Assembly (NCBI RefSeq): GCF_018403185.1
Contig: NZ_BOSE01000002.1
Coordinates: 124,001 to 188,000, forward strand
Direction: 5' to 3'
Source: Paenibacillus montaniterrae
GTDB lineage: Bacteria; Bacillota; Bacilli; Paenibacillales; Paenibacillaceae
DNA length: 64,000 nucleotides
Each line of letters starts with the position of its first letter. Position 1 is the stretch's first letter. Position numbers and translations under genes: made by a program. Shown here piece after piece: positions 52,246 through 60,699 of this stretch. A model generated the notes under the pieces. That model ran no database searches and was not told the origin of the DNA. It saw only the letters and a program-made list of their open reading frames with translations.

Positions 52246-53616
52246 CTATTTTGAGAATAGCATTCGCTCGTGCAAAAAGTCAACAATATGCATCGCTTTC
52301 ATTGGTTCACTTGGAAGATGCTTGTCAATTCCCAGCTTCATTTGCAGCAGGCAGCCAGGATTACTGGTCAGCATATAGCTGGCAGAGGTTTGTGCAGCAT
52401 GTTCCATTTTATGCTCCAGAATAGAGCCTGCCATCTCCGGCTGCACGACATTGTACACGCCTGCAGAGCCGCAGCAGCGGTCTGCTTCCTTCATTTCGAT
52501 AAATTCCGTACCTGCTACCTGCTTCATCAGCACGCGCGGTGCGCTGGAGCCCTTCATCACATTGCGCAAATGGCAGGAGTCCTGATACGTCACCTTAACA
52601 GGCTCAGCGCTTGAGCGCTCGGCAAACTGCGGCAGCCGCCCTTTCTCCACAAGCAGTGTGCTAATGTCTATAACGCGCGATGCAAACCATTTCGCAGCCT
52701 CTGCATACTGCTGATCCTCCTGCATCAAATGGTCATATTCTATCAGCAAAGCGCCACAGCCGCCCGCATTGGAAACGATATAATCAACACCGAGCGATTT
52801 GAACGTATCGATATTAATGGCAGCAAGACTGCGAGCATCCTCCATTTCGCCGCTATGCGCATGCAGGGCGCCGCAGCACACCTGCTCCTGCGGAATGTAA
52901 ACATCAAAGCCCGCTTCAGTCAGTAGCTCAACCGTATTGACATTCGTATCTGCAAACATCACATCCATAATGCAGCCGCGGAACATTGCAACCCTGGCAA
53001 TCGCTTCTCCTTTCGCCGGTACAAATGTGCCAAGCCGTTCAACAACTCCTTTGCCGCTTGCCGGCGGCAAAATGCCCTCCATTTCCCGCAAATGCTTCGG
53101 AAACAGCTTCATCGCTCCTGTTTTGTGAGCCAAACTTTGCATGCCCGATTTCTGGTAAAGCGCCAAGGAATGACCAAGCAGCTTTAAATTGCCCCGCTTC
53201 GGAAACAGCGCCTTGAATAATGTTTTGCGCATCAGCTTAACCGGCAGGCTATGGCTGGCATGCTGCTCAATCGCCTCCTTCGTCTGCTCGATTAATTGAC
53301 CGTATTTGACATCGGCTGGGCAAGCAGGCTCGCAGGCACGGCAGCCAAGACACAGGTTCATCTGATCCTGAAATTGCTGATCCGGCTCCATCAGCCCGTC
53401 TACCGCCGCCTTCATCATCGCTATGCGGCCGCGCGGCGAAGCAGGCTCCATGCCTGTTTCCTTAAAGGTTGGACATGCAGGCAAGCAGAAGCCGCAGCGC
53501 ATGCAATTCGTCAGCTGGTCATAATCAAGCTTTTCCAGCAAGGTACGGGCAAGCCGATTTTTGTGCTCAATATTTGGCTTTCCCAGTTTGCTTGCGTTAT
53601 CCATTGTGCTAGCCAT
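52246..53616 (-). CDS. glcF: Glycolate oxidase iron-sulfur subunit
   Basis: The 456-residue electron-transfer subunit of glycolate (or D-lactate) oxidase. Two [4Fe-4S] ferredoxin motifs lie in the N-terminal part (CMRCGFCLPACP and CLGCRACEPACP). Two CCG-type domains follow (MFRGCIMDVMF to QVCCGALHAHSG, and DSCHLRN to RCCGSAGVYN). It overlaps glcD by eight bases. In Bacillus-like organisms it passes electrons from glycolate oxidation to the membrane chain. Confidence 0.92.
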   Translation of the reverse strand: MASTMDNASKLGKPNIEHKNRLARTLLEKLDYDQLTNCMRCGFCLPACPTFKETGMEPASPRGRIAMMKAAVDGLMEPDQQFQDQMNLCLGCRACEPACPADVKYGQLIEQTKEAIEQHASHSLPVKLMRKTLFKALFPKRGNLKLLGHSLALYQKSGMQSLAHKTGAMKLFPKHLREMEGILPPASGKGVVERLGTFVPAKGEAIARVAMFRGCIMDVMFADTNVNTVELLTEAGFDVYIPQEQVCCGALHAHSGEMEDARSLAAINIDTFKSLGVDYIVSNAGGCGALLIEYDHLMQEDQQYAEAAKWFASRVIDISTLLVEKGRLPQFAERSSAEPVKVTYQDSCHLRNVMKGSSAPRVLMKQVAGTEFIEMKEADRCCGSAGVYNVVQPEMAGSILEHKMEHAAQTSASYMLTSNPGCLLQMKLGIDKHLPSEPMKAMHIVDFLHERMLFSK

Positions 53617-55024
53617 GCTGAATCACCACTCTTTTCTTCGTTTCCTTGGCAAACATTTTATTCGGGTTAAGGATGTTTTGCGGATCAAACGCCGCTTTAA
53701 TGCCCTTCATTATCTCAATGCCAGCCGTACCAACCTTCCATTCCAGGTATGGAGCCTTTACGATGCCAACGCCATGCTCTCCCGTAATCGTGCCGCCAAG
53801 CGCAATCGCCGCCTCGAAAATTTCTGCAAATGCCTCCTCAACACGATGCACCTCCTCCTGATCGCGCGCATCGGTCGTTGCAGTTGGATGGAGATTGCCA
53901 TCGCCAGCATGGCCGAAGGTGGCAATGCTCACGTTATACTTTTTCGCGATCGCATTTGTTTTCAGCACCATATCGGCGATTTTTGAGCGCGGTACCGTTG
54001 CATCCTCGAGAATCGTCGTCGGACGCAGTCTTGCCAGCGCGGTAAAGGCGCTGCGGCGTGCTGTAAGCAGCTGCTCTGCCTGCTCGCGCGTTTGCGCCAT
54101 TTCAATTCGATCCGCCTGCTCCTGCTCACAAATATGATAAATGCTGGCCATGTCTCGTTCTACAACCTCCGGCTCGCCATCCTGCTCTATGATCAGAATC
54201 GCTTCCATATCGCGCGGCAAGCCGATTTTAGCAAAATCGTCGACGACCTGAATCGTCGCGTTATCCAATATTTCCAATGTCGCCGGAATAATTTGCTGCT
54301 TAATAATGCTGGATACGGTGCGCGCTGCGCCATAAATATCCTTGTACATGGCAACCATCGTTTTTTTCGTTTTCGGCTTTGGTACGAGCTTCAAAATCGC
54401 CTCTGTTACAACAGCAAGCGTGCCTTCTGAGCCAACAAGTAGCTTGGTCAGATCATAGCCAGCAACATCCTTCGTCAGCTTGCCGCCCGTTTTCAGCACC
54501 TCGCCGCTTGGCAGCACCGCGGTCAAGCCCAGCACATAGTCCTTCGTTGTGCCGTATTTCAAGCCGCGCAGGCCGCCTGAGCATTCGGCAATATTTCCGC
54601 CAATCGTTGATATTTTCATGCTGCTTGGATCAGGCGGATAGAACAAGCCCAGCTCCTCGACATGAGTAATAAATTCCCCAGTAATCACACCTGGCTGAAC
54701 GGTTGCCGTCAAATTTTCCATGTCGATCTCGATAATGCGGTTCATGCGATGCATAACCATTACAATGCCGCCGCTAACCGGCGTCGTGCCGCCACACAGG
54801 TTGGAGCCGGAGCCTCTCGTTACGACAGGTATCACATATTGGCTGGCTATGCGCATAATTTCACTCACTTGCTCGGTAGTCTCGGGGTAGATGACACCGT
54901 CAGGCAGCGCTTGCAGCATCGGCGTCCCGTCATAGGAATGAGCGATAAGTGCTTCTTGATCGATGCGAAAATAAGCATCGCCTACAATCGACTTTAATTG
55001 CTGTACTACTGATTCGTTCAGCAT
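53609..55024 (-). CDS. glcD: Glycolate oxidase FAD-binding subunit
   Basis: A 471-residue flavoprotein of the VAO/PCMH family that oxidises glycolate or D-lactate. The FAD-binding domain includes VTRGSGSNLCGGTTPV and YPPDPSSMKISTIGGNIAECSGGLRGLKYG (joined). The C-terminal domain has the HAGDGNLHP motif with the catalytic histidine, and GGTITGEHGVG. I place the start at 55024 after GGAGG; the upstream ATG adds an unlikely 17 residues. It is the first gene of the glcD-glcF operon, divergent from the FadR-type regulator. Confidence 0.92.
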   Translation of the reverse strand: MLNESVVQQLKSIVGDAYFRIDQEALIAHSYDGTPMLQALPDGVIYPETTEQVSEIMRIASQYVIPVVTRGSGSNLCGGTTPVSGGIVMVMHRMNRIIEIDMENLTATVQPGVITGEFITHVEELGLFYPPDPSSMKISTIGGNIAECSGGLRGLKYGTTKDYVLGLTAVLPSGEVLKTGGKLTKDVAGYDLTKLLVGSEGTLAVVTEAILKLVPKPKTKKTMVAMYKDIYGAARTVSSIIKQQIIPATLEILDNATIQVVDDFAKIGLPRDMEAILIIEQDGEPEVVERDMASIYHICEQEQADRIEMAQTREQAEQLLTARRSAFTALARLRPTTILEDATVPRSKIADMVLKTNAIAKKYNVSIATFGHAGDGNLHPTATTDARDQEEVHRVEEAFAEIFEAAIALGGTITGEHGVGIVKAPYLEWKVGTAGIEIMKGIKAAFDPQNILNPNKMFAKETKKRVVIQHG

Positions 55025-55136
55025 GGTACATCCTCCATTTCGGTAAATTGAACAGGTCATCTGATGACTTTTCATTGCTTATAGTGTAAATTCGTTGTAC
55101 AGTATAGTCAAGACGATGTTTTTCGGAGGAGACTGC

Positions 55137-55850
55137 ATGCATTCGATAAAGGTTGAAACGGAAAAAGGGCATGAAATCGTGAAACGGATGATTTTAACGC
55201 AAATTCAGGAGGGCAAGCTGCAGCCAGGGGAACGGCTGCCTTCTGTCGTTGAGCTGGGCAACAGCTTCGGCGTCGGGCGCTCAACGATTCGCGAGGCTTT
55301 AAGCGCGCTGAAGGCGACTGGCTGGATTGAGGTCAAGCATGGCGGCGGCACATTTGTCAGCAAGGTTTTGCCAAGCGAGCAAGCGGAGAACAATGATCCG
55401 TTCCAGCAATCCGACAACATCCGCGAGCTTTTGGAGGTGCGTATTTGGTTGGAAAGCGGCTCTGCGGCTGCAGCAGCAAAGCGGCGCAATGAGCAGGATT
55501 TGAAGCAGCTATCCAGCATATTGGCGCAGATGGAGCAAGCAATTGCCAGCAATGACACTCAGCTGAGCGAGCGCGCTGATATTGAGTTTCATCTAGCGAT
55601 CTCCTCCGCTTCACATAATGAGCTGCTGAATACGCTGATGGTCTCCCTGACCAGCAAGCTGGTCGAAACGATCGGCACTACCCGCAGGCTTAGATTTTTC
55701 GGAGACTCCTCATCAGCAACGCTGCTGCTTAAGGAGCATCAGGACATCTATAAGGCTATTGAGCAGGGCCAAAGCGAGCTGGCGAGCGAGCTTATCCAAA
55801 CGCATTTGCTAAAGGTGCAGCAGGCGCTCAGCAGCAGTCTGCCGAACTGA
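55137..55850 (+). CDS. FadR-subfamily GntR regulator
   Basis: A 237-residue regulator with an N-terminal winged helix (about 8-75, ERLPSVVELGNSFGVGRSTIREALSAL) and a C-terminal FCD ligand-binding domain (about 90-230) with metal-binding His in the helical bundle (EFHLAISSASHN, LLKEHQDIYKAIEQG). Such regulators (GlcC, LldR, PdhR) control 2-hydroxyacid oxidation; divergence from glcD-glcF suggests it senses glycolate or lactate. The interval contains the imperfect dyad TTGTACAGTATAGTCAA as a candidate operator. The start at 55137 follows GGAGGAG. Confidence 0.88.
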   Translation: MHSIKVETEKGHEIVKRMILTQIQEGKLQPGERLPSVVELGNSFGVGRSTIREALSALKATGWIEVKHGGGTFVSKVLPSEQAENNDPFQQSDNIRELLEVRIWLESGSAAAAAKRRNEQDLKQLSSILAQMEQAIASNDTQLSERADIEFHLAISSASHNELLNTLMVSLTSKLVETIGTTRRLRFFGDSSSATLLLKEHQDIYKAIEQGQSELASELIQTHLLKVQQALSSSLPN

Positions 55851-55875
55851 CCACATTTGAAAGGATGATTAGGAT

Positions 55876-56298
55876 ATGATATTAACCGTATTAAGCCATG
55901 TACGTACTAACAATTTTAGCGATCCGCAATTGCTGGATAAGCTGTCGCAGGCGTGGCAAAGCGCCTCTCGTTTGCTAGATGGCAGCAACACCGTACGCTC
56001 TGGCGTCTATCACCAGTATGAAAGCAACTATAAGGGCAACTATACATTAAGCATCGCAGTTGAAGCTGCCAGCCTTGCTGCTGATGCTGGCAGCCATGAA
56101 TGATTAGAGCTGCCCGATTCTGCCCATTATAAAATCTTCCCTGTTGATTCCAGCGACGAGCTTGGAGTTGTAAAGGCATGGCAGAACATATGGGAGCTTG
56201 AAGAAGCAGGTGCATTGAACAGAGCGTACACCTATGATTTTGAAAAGTATAATACTGACGGAAGCGTAGAAATACATATTGCTACTAAAGCTTTTTGA
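55876..56298 (+). pseudogene. GyrI-like effector-binding protein, interrupted by one TGA
   Basis: A frame starting at 55876 reads 75 codons (MILTVLSHVRTNNFSDPQLL) to a TGA at 56101, then continues in the same frame for 64 codons (LELPDSAHYKIFPVDSS, VKAWQNIWELEE, RAYTYDFEKYN, SVEIHIATK) to the true stop at 56296. Joined, this is a full AraC/GyrI-type small-molecule-binding domain protein of 140 residues. It lies directly after the FadR-type gene. The single stop is either a nonsense mutation or an assembly error. A family A fragment (about 56318-56346) follows the true stop. Confidence 0.8.
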
Positions 56299-56317
56299 TT
56301 TTCATTTAAAATCAGAT

Positions 56318-56346
56318 TCAAAAAGCTGGGCTTTCGGGACCGAAGC
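56318..56346. repeat. Family A terminal fragment
   Basis: TTCAAAAAGCTGGGCTTTC, GGGACCGAAG matches one end of the family A element. It lies 20 bases after the terminal stop of the GyrI-like pseudogene. Confidence 0.6.
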
Positions 56347-56400
56347 AAAAAAGGAGCTGCTGCCCTTCAGCATCACTGCTGAGGGCGATAGCTCCTTTCT
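56347..56400 (-). terminator. Rho-independent terminator of DoxX gene 2
   Basis: Minus-strand AAAGGAGCT and AGCTCCTTTTTT pair, with an inner GCCCTCAGCA/TGCTGAAGGGC arm. Confidence 0.8.
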
Positions 56401-56430
56401 GTTAAAACCAATACTGCTAGCTTTACTGTG

Positions 56431-56952
56431 TTATGCTTCAACAGGCTTTGGCTTTTTGAATTTGGCAATCAACTTGCTGCCTACCTTTTCCTTCAGCCAC
56501 GGATTTACGAAATGGTCACCGCCGAATTTGCCAGCATTGCCTGCTGCCAGAATAACAATAAAGCCGAGTAAAATCATAAACGGGTTCGTGCTCACTGTGC
56601 CGGCAAACATAAACATAAAGTTCATCAACAAGCCGAAAAATGCAGCGGGCAAGGTTAGTATCCCGGTAATTAAGCCAATGCCGACAAGCAGCTCGCCCCA
56701 TGGAATAATGAAGTTAATGACATCAACCATCGGCAGCGCAGCATGCTCGATAAATGCGTTGTATACTGGATAAAGCACCTCCTCGCCTTTTGCTACCGGA
56801 TTGGTAATCACATTGTTCAAGTAGCCTGTTGCATCAAATGTGCCCTCTGTTATTTTGCCCCATGCGCTCGTAATCCATTTATATCCAAGAATAATTCGGA
56901 TGACCGCTACAATAACAGCAGCGTATTTGTTCTCTCGCCAAAACTTTAGCAT
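56431..56952 (-). CDS. DoxX-family membrane protein, copy 2
   Basis: A 173-residue paralog of the gene at 30768, with the same four-helix layout (VLGYKWITSAWGKITEG-like start, IDVINFIIPWGELLVGIGLITGILTLPA). Only the C-terminal tail differs clearly (KLIAKFKKPKPVEA). The ATG at 56952 follows GGAG. Promoter architecture is the same as that of copy 1. It lies beside the Nre-like sensor genes and Fnr, so a role in oxygen-limited respiration or redox balance is inferred. Confidence 0.87.
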   Translation of the reverse strand: MLKFWRENKYAAVIVAVIRIILGYKWITSAWGKITEGTFDATGYLNNVITNPVAKGEEVLYPVYNAFIEHAALPMVDVINFIIPWGELLVGIGLITGILTLPAAFFGLLMNFMFMFAGTVSTNPFMILLGFIVILAAGNAGKFGGDHFVNPWLKEKVGSKLIAKFKKPKPVEA

Positions 56953-57001
56953 ATGAATCACTCCTTGTTTTTATCGCTGATCTAATCTTCTTTATGGCTT
57001 T

Positions 57002-57065
57002 AGTATATAGCGGGCACAACGGGGGGTATGTGATTAAAATCACAAATTAAGTGAAATTTTTCACT
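57002..57065 (-). promoter_or_regulatory. Fnr/Crp-type promoter of DoxX gene 2
   Basis: TATACT (57002-57007, minus strand) with a perfect palindrome TGTGATTAAAATCACA (57029-57044) centred 41.5 bases upstream of the predicted start at 56995. A second dyad, AGTGAAATTTTTCACT (57050-57065), is centred 21 bases further upstream. Confidence 0.8.
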
Positions 57066-57072
57066 TTGTTCA

Positions 57073-57128
57073 CAGCAGAGGAGCAAAGCATTCCAAAAAA
57101 CGACTGGAGAATGCTTTGCTCCGCAGCT
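57073..57128. repeat. Shortened family B hairpin
   Basis: GGAGCAAAGCATTCC and GGAGAATGCTTTGCTCC pair around AAAAAACGACT. The centre is deleted. It lies just after the kinase stop codon. Confidence 0.65.
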
Positions 57129-57129
57129 A

Positions 57130-58230
57130 CTACTTAGGAATGGTAAGCTGAACGACTGTGCCTTGACCTGGAGCTGATGATATTTGCAGCCTGCCTCCAA
57201 CGCCATGCGCCCGCTCCTCCATACTGAACAGCCCGACACCGCTGCGCTCCAGCTTGCTGCGATCAAAGCCAACACCTTGATCAGCTATTTTAATATGAAC
57301 CTGCTCATCATTTTCTTCGAACACGACTTCAGCCTGCTCAACATCCGCATACTTTGCAATGTTGGTTAGCGCTTCCTGTATCGTGCGGTAAATAACCGTT
57401 TCCTTCATCGAGCTAAGCCGCCGCTTGATTTTCCCTTCCAGCTTAACGGCAATGCCAAAATGCTCCGAGTAGTTTTCTATGTAGGTGCGAATCGCTGGCT
57501 CTACCCCCAAATCATCAAGCACGGACGGCCGCAGCTGCCACGCCATGCTGCGCACATCCTGCATCATCCCGGCAACATGGGTTCGCAAGCTTTGCAGCTC
57601 GGTAAGCTCCGGGTGGCTGGCTACAATATGATCGATCTGAATCATAAAGGAGAACAGGCTTTGTCCAATTCCGTCATGCAGCTCGCGGGAAATGCGCTTG
57701 CGCTCCTCCTCCTGCACCTCCATCACTTTGACCATCATATCCTTCAGCTCTTTTTCCGCCAGCTTCAGGCTGGTAACCTCATTGCGGATTGCCAAGTACT
57801 GATAAGGACGATCCTCTTCATCCAGAAACGGAACAATCGTTGTGTTAACCCAATAATAAGAGCCGTCCTTGGCGCGATTTTTAATTTCGCCAGTCCATAC
57901 CTTCCCGGAAGAAATTGTTCGCCACAGCTCAGTAAAAAATGATTTGGGATGATAGCCGGAGTTAATGATGCGATGGTCCTGACCAAGCAGCTCTTCCTTG
58001 CTGTACTTCGATATTTCAACAAATTTATCGTTTACATATTGTATTTTTCCTTTTATATCTGTAATCGCGACGATCGAGCTGACGCCTAGCGCATATTGGA
58101 CGTCGATTAGCTGGATAAGCCGCTGCTTCGTGCGCTCAAACAGCTCCTTATCCTCCATTTGCTGTTCCAAATTGGCAAGCAGCAAATCCATTTGTTCGAA
58201 TTGGTTGCGTTGATTGCGATTATTATTCAT
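57130..58230 (-). CDS. PAS-domain sensor histidine kinase, NreB-like
   Basis: A 366-residue soluble kinase of the NarX/NreB (HisKA_3) type. An N-terminal coil (about 10-45) leads to a PAS domain with PAC (about 48-155), then the dimerisation helix with His185 in RKRISRELHDGIGQSLF and an ATPase domain (ALTNIAKYA, DQGVGFD, GVGLFSMEERA). Staphylococcal NreB holds an oxygen-labile Fe-S cluster on four PAS cysteines; this protein, from its start at 58230, has no cysteine. A longer start at 58263 would add CKRGCC. It overlaps the regulator gene by eight bases. Confidence 0.82.
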   Translation of the reverse strand: MNNNRNQRNQFEQMDLLLANLEQQMEDKELFERTKQRLIQLIDVQYALGVSSIVAITDIKGKIQYVNDKFVEISKYSKEELLGQDHRIINSGYHPKSFFTELWRTISSGKVWTGEIKNRAKDGSYYWVNTTIVPFLDEEDRPYQYLAIRNEVTSLKLAEKELKDMMVKVMEVQEEERKRISRELHDGIGQSLFSFMIQIDHIVASHPELTELQSLRTHVAGMMQDVRSMAWQLRPSVLDDLGVEPAIRTYIENYSEHFGIAVKLEGKIKRRLSSMKETVIYRTIQEALTNIAKYADVEQAEVVFEENDEQVHIKIADQGVGFDRSKLERSGVGLFSMEERAHGVGGRLQISSAPGQGTVVQLTIPK

Positions 58231-58885
58231 CTTCAAATTGCAACAGCCCCTTTTGCAATGCATATTTGATCAGCTCTGGTCGGGTTTTCAGGCCCAGCTT
58301 CTCCATCAAATGGCTTTTGTGGGTTTCGACTGTTTTAACACTAATAAACAGCTGCTGCGCGATTTCCTTATTTGCATAGCCTTTTGCCAGCCAGCTCAGC
58401 ACTTCCTTTTCGCGCTCAGACAGCTGCTGATAGGCATGATCGTCGGCCGGATCAAGATTTTGCTGATGAATGAACTGGCTCATCAGCTTTTTTGTAGCAG
58501 ACGGATACAGATAAGCGTCTCCGCCGGCAACAGCGCCAATTGCCGCGACCAGCTCCTCATGCGGCGCATTTTTCAAAATATAGCCAGATGCGCCTGCTTT
58601 AATCGCTTGAAACAAATACTGCTCATCATCATGCATCGTTAGAATTAATATATTTACTTCAGGCATAAGCTTCTTAAGCTCCGCTGACGCTGTCATTCCG
58701 TCCTTGCCATGCGGCATGCTTAAATCCATTAGCACAACATCCGGCTTTAGCTGCTGCGCCAAAGCGATCGCTTCATCTCCCTCGGATGCTTCGCCGATCA
58801 CCTCAATTTCATTTCTTCCGTTCAGCAGCATCGTCAGTCCCGAGCGAACGACTGCATGATCATCACAAATAAGAAGCCTAATCAT
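58223..58885 (-). CDS. nreC: NarL/NreC-family response regulator
   Basis: A 220-residue regulator. The receiver domain has the acidic pair near residues 8-9 and phosphoacceptor Asp54 in VLMDLSMPHG. A LuxR-type helix-turn-helix lies at about 155-205 (LSEREKEVLSWLAKGYANKEIAQ and TVETHKSHLMEKL). It is the partner of the overlapping kinase gene and is preceded by a GAF-domain gene, the arrangement of nitrate-oxygen regulatory systems. The order here is A-C-B, not A-B-C as in Staphylococcus. Confidence 0.85.
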   Translation of the reverse strand: MIRLLICDDHAVVRSGLTMLLNGRNEIEVIGEASEGDEAIALAQQLKPDVVLMDLSMPHGKDGMTASAELKKLMPEVNILILTMHDDEQYLFQAIKAGASGYILKNAPHEELVAAIGAVAGGDAYLYPSATKKLMSQFIHQQNLDPADDHAYQQLSEREKEVLSWLAKGYANKEIAQQLFISVKTVETHKSHLMEKLGLKTRPELIKYALQKGLLQFEDE

Positions 58886-58988
58886 CGAAACAATCCCTTC
58901 AGCTTATGTTTCTTTTATTATAGCGTTTAAGCGCCTGAAAAACAGCCATCTTTCAAAAAAGGGATTGGTAAACGATCATTAGGCTCTA

Positions 58989-59438
58989 TTATATTCTGTC
59001 TCTATTCGTGAACATGCTCTCGGCAGTGAGTTCCTGCACCAGTCTTGTACCCGCTTCAATTTGCTCAGGCTCGTACCTTCCCGCATGACGCTTGCCGATT
59101 AAAATCGTGTATGCATACCATTCGCTTTGTGCTGCAAGCGGCCAGGCCGCAGCATGGCGCAGCTTTTCTGTTACCATAATCGCTTCGTCCAGCTCTCGCA
59201 TCAGCCCGTTGTCTGTGCGAAATTGCATGAAGCTGCCTGTGCGCAGCACTTCTCCAACCAAGCCTGTATGCGCATGCTGTCGTATTTTTTCTGTACGTTC
59301 GCTTATGCTGCCGACAACTGCATGCCAGCGCAGCTTTCTTGTCTGGCGATCCACTACGCCCAGTGCTGCTAGATCACTCGCCGTTACTGCTGATAGCTGC
59401 TGCAGCTTTTGCACGATGCTAATCGTAGCTGGAGTCAT
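58989..59438 (-). CDS. nreA: GAF-domain protein, NreA-like
   Basis: A 149-residue protein made of one GAF domain. It contains ALGVVDRQTRKLRWHAV and HTGLVGEVLRTGSFMQF, resembling NreA, the nitrate receptor that controls NreB in staphylococci. The name rests on this and on the neighbouring kinase-regulator pair. The ligand could be nitrate or another small anion. Its start follows AAAGGAG, about 100 bases upstream of the regulator gene, so the three may be one operon. Confidence 0.7.
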   Translation of the reverse strand: MTPATISIVQKLQQLSAVTASDLAALGVVDRQTRKLRWHAVVGSISERTEKIRQHAHTGLVGEVLRTGSFMQFRTDNGLMRELDEAIMVTEKLRHAAAWPLAAQSEWYAYTILIGKRHAGRYEPEQIEAGTRLVQELTAESMFTNRDRI

Positions 59439-59623
59439 GCTTGTGCTCCTTTCTGACTAATTTGTCCGAAATCATACCGAATACCCTTATTATAAACATT
59501 GATTCGAACACTGTATGTCAGGGAAACACCTTAAAACGATGTAGGGAGATTCCCGATATTCAAAAAATATGCTTCCACGTATAGTAGAGATAAGGAAACT
59601 GTTCTGGAGGAGATGACACTTCA

Positions 59624-60382
59624 ATGAGTATTTATTATGATTCGAATGCTGTGAAAATAAAACGACCGGACAGCAAGCATCGCCCTGGCTCGCTCAGCAC
59701 TGTGTTTACCGATGAGCAGCTTGATCTGCTTGCATCTGTTATGCACGTTAAAAAATACTCTGCGGGTACTCATTTATTCTGGGAGGGCGATGAGGCCATC
59801 GCCGTTTACTGGATCATTAAAGGCCGCGTTAAACTTCGTAAATCGACGTCCGAGGGCAAGGATTTGCTGCTTTCCATCCTGCAGCCTGATGATATGATTG
59901 CTGATATTGATGCTTGGGATACGACGCATCGCTATACAGCCGAGGCGATCGACCAGGTTGAGGTTGGCATTATCCCCCGTCTGCAATTGGAAATGCTAAT
60001 GTGCAAATATGGGGATCTTGCATATCGCTACGCGATGTGGATGGGCTTAATTCAGCGCAAAACTGAATCGAAGCTGCGCGATCTGCTAATGGGCGGTAAA
60101 AATGGCGCATTAGCATCGACGCTTATTCGGCTGTGCAACAGCTTTGGCGAACATGAACAAGACCATATACGGATTAATATAAAATTGACTAATAATGAGT
60201 TGGCGGAGCTGGTCGGTACTACTCGCGAGGGCGTTAACCGCCTGCTGGCAAGCATGAAGCGCGATGGCATCGTCACCAATGAAGCAAATGGCTGCATCAA
60301 GGTTATTAATCTGCCAGCGCTGAAGGATATGGCGGGGTGTCCTCTATGCCCAACATGCCCAAAAGAAATCTGCCGCCTTTAG
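59624..60382 (+). CDS. fnr: Anaerobic regulator Fnr (Crp/Fnr family)
   Basis: A 252-residue regulator with an N-terminal cyclic-nucleotide-like domain (about 25-140), a dimerisation helix and a C-terminal helix-turn-helix (LTNNELAELVGTTREGVNRLLA, about 190-211). The C terminus reads GCPLCPTCPKEICRL. Cys242, Cys245 and Cys250 have the CX2CX4C spacing of Bacillus Fnr, where three C-terminal cysteines and one aspartate hold a [4Fe-4S] cluster; Cys239 is extra. It should bind the TGTGA-N6-TCACA sites listed here when oxygen is low. Ribosome-binding site GGAGGAG. Confidence 0.9.
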   Translation: MSIYYDSNAVKIKRPDSKHRPGSLSTVFTDEQLDLLASVMHVKKYSAGTHLFWEGDEAIAVYWIIKGRVKLRKSTSEGKDLLLSILQPDDMIADIDAWDTTHRYTAEAIDQVEVGIIPRLQLEMLMCKYGDLAYRYAMWMGLIQRKTESKLRDLLMGGKNGALASTLIRLCNSFGEHEQDHIRINIKLTNNELAELVGTTREGVNRLLASMKRDGIVTNEANGCIKVINLPALKDMAGCPLCPTCPKEICRL

Positions 60383-60387
60383 ATGAA

Positions 60388-60555
60388 GTCAAAAAATTGG
60401 GCTTTGATGACGAGGTTACTTCTCTGTAGCTTATTCGACGGCGAATCTTGAACGCTAGCGAAAACTCCGGTGCTCACGTAGCTTTTGCCTACGCTGCGCT
60501 CCTCGTTTTCTACTAGCGTCCAAGCTTCTTGGTCCTGAAAGCCCAACTTTTTGAC
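60388..60555 (+). repeat. Family A repeat after fnr
   Basis: Starts GTCAAAAAATTGGGCTTTG five bases after the fnr stop codon and ends GGTCCTGAAAGCCCAACTTT, TTGAC. Both inverted arms are present. Confidence 0.85.
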
Positions 60556-60572
60556 CTCGATTGGAATGGTTA

Positions 60573-60690
60573 GTCAAAAAGTTGGACTTTGATGACGAGG
60601 CGCTGCTTCGTAGCAGATTCGGCGTCGAATATGGCCGTCTACCGAAAGTTCCGGTGCTTACGTAGCTTTGCTCTACTCTGCGCCCCCGCT
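60573..60690 (+). repeat. Truncated family A repeat
   Basis: Tandem copy beginning GTCAAAAAGTTGGACTTTG. Its 3' half is missing where a family B element begins near 60700. Confidence 0.75.
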
Positions 60691-60699
60691 TTATAAGCA

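Noticed and set aside
56101..56103. Selenocysteine at the TGA of the GyrI-like gene
   Set aside because: No cysteine or redox site is expected at this place in the family and no SECIS-like structure was seen.
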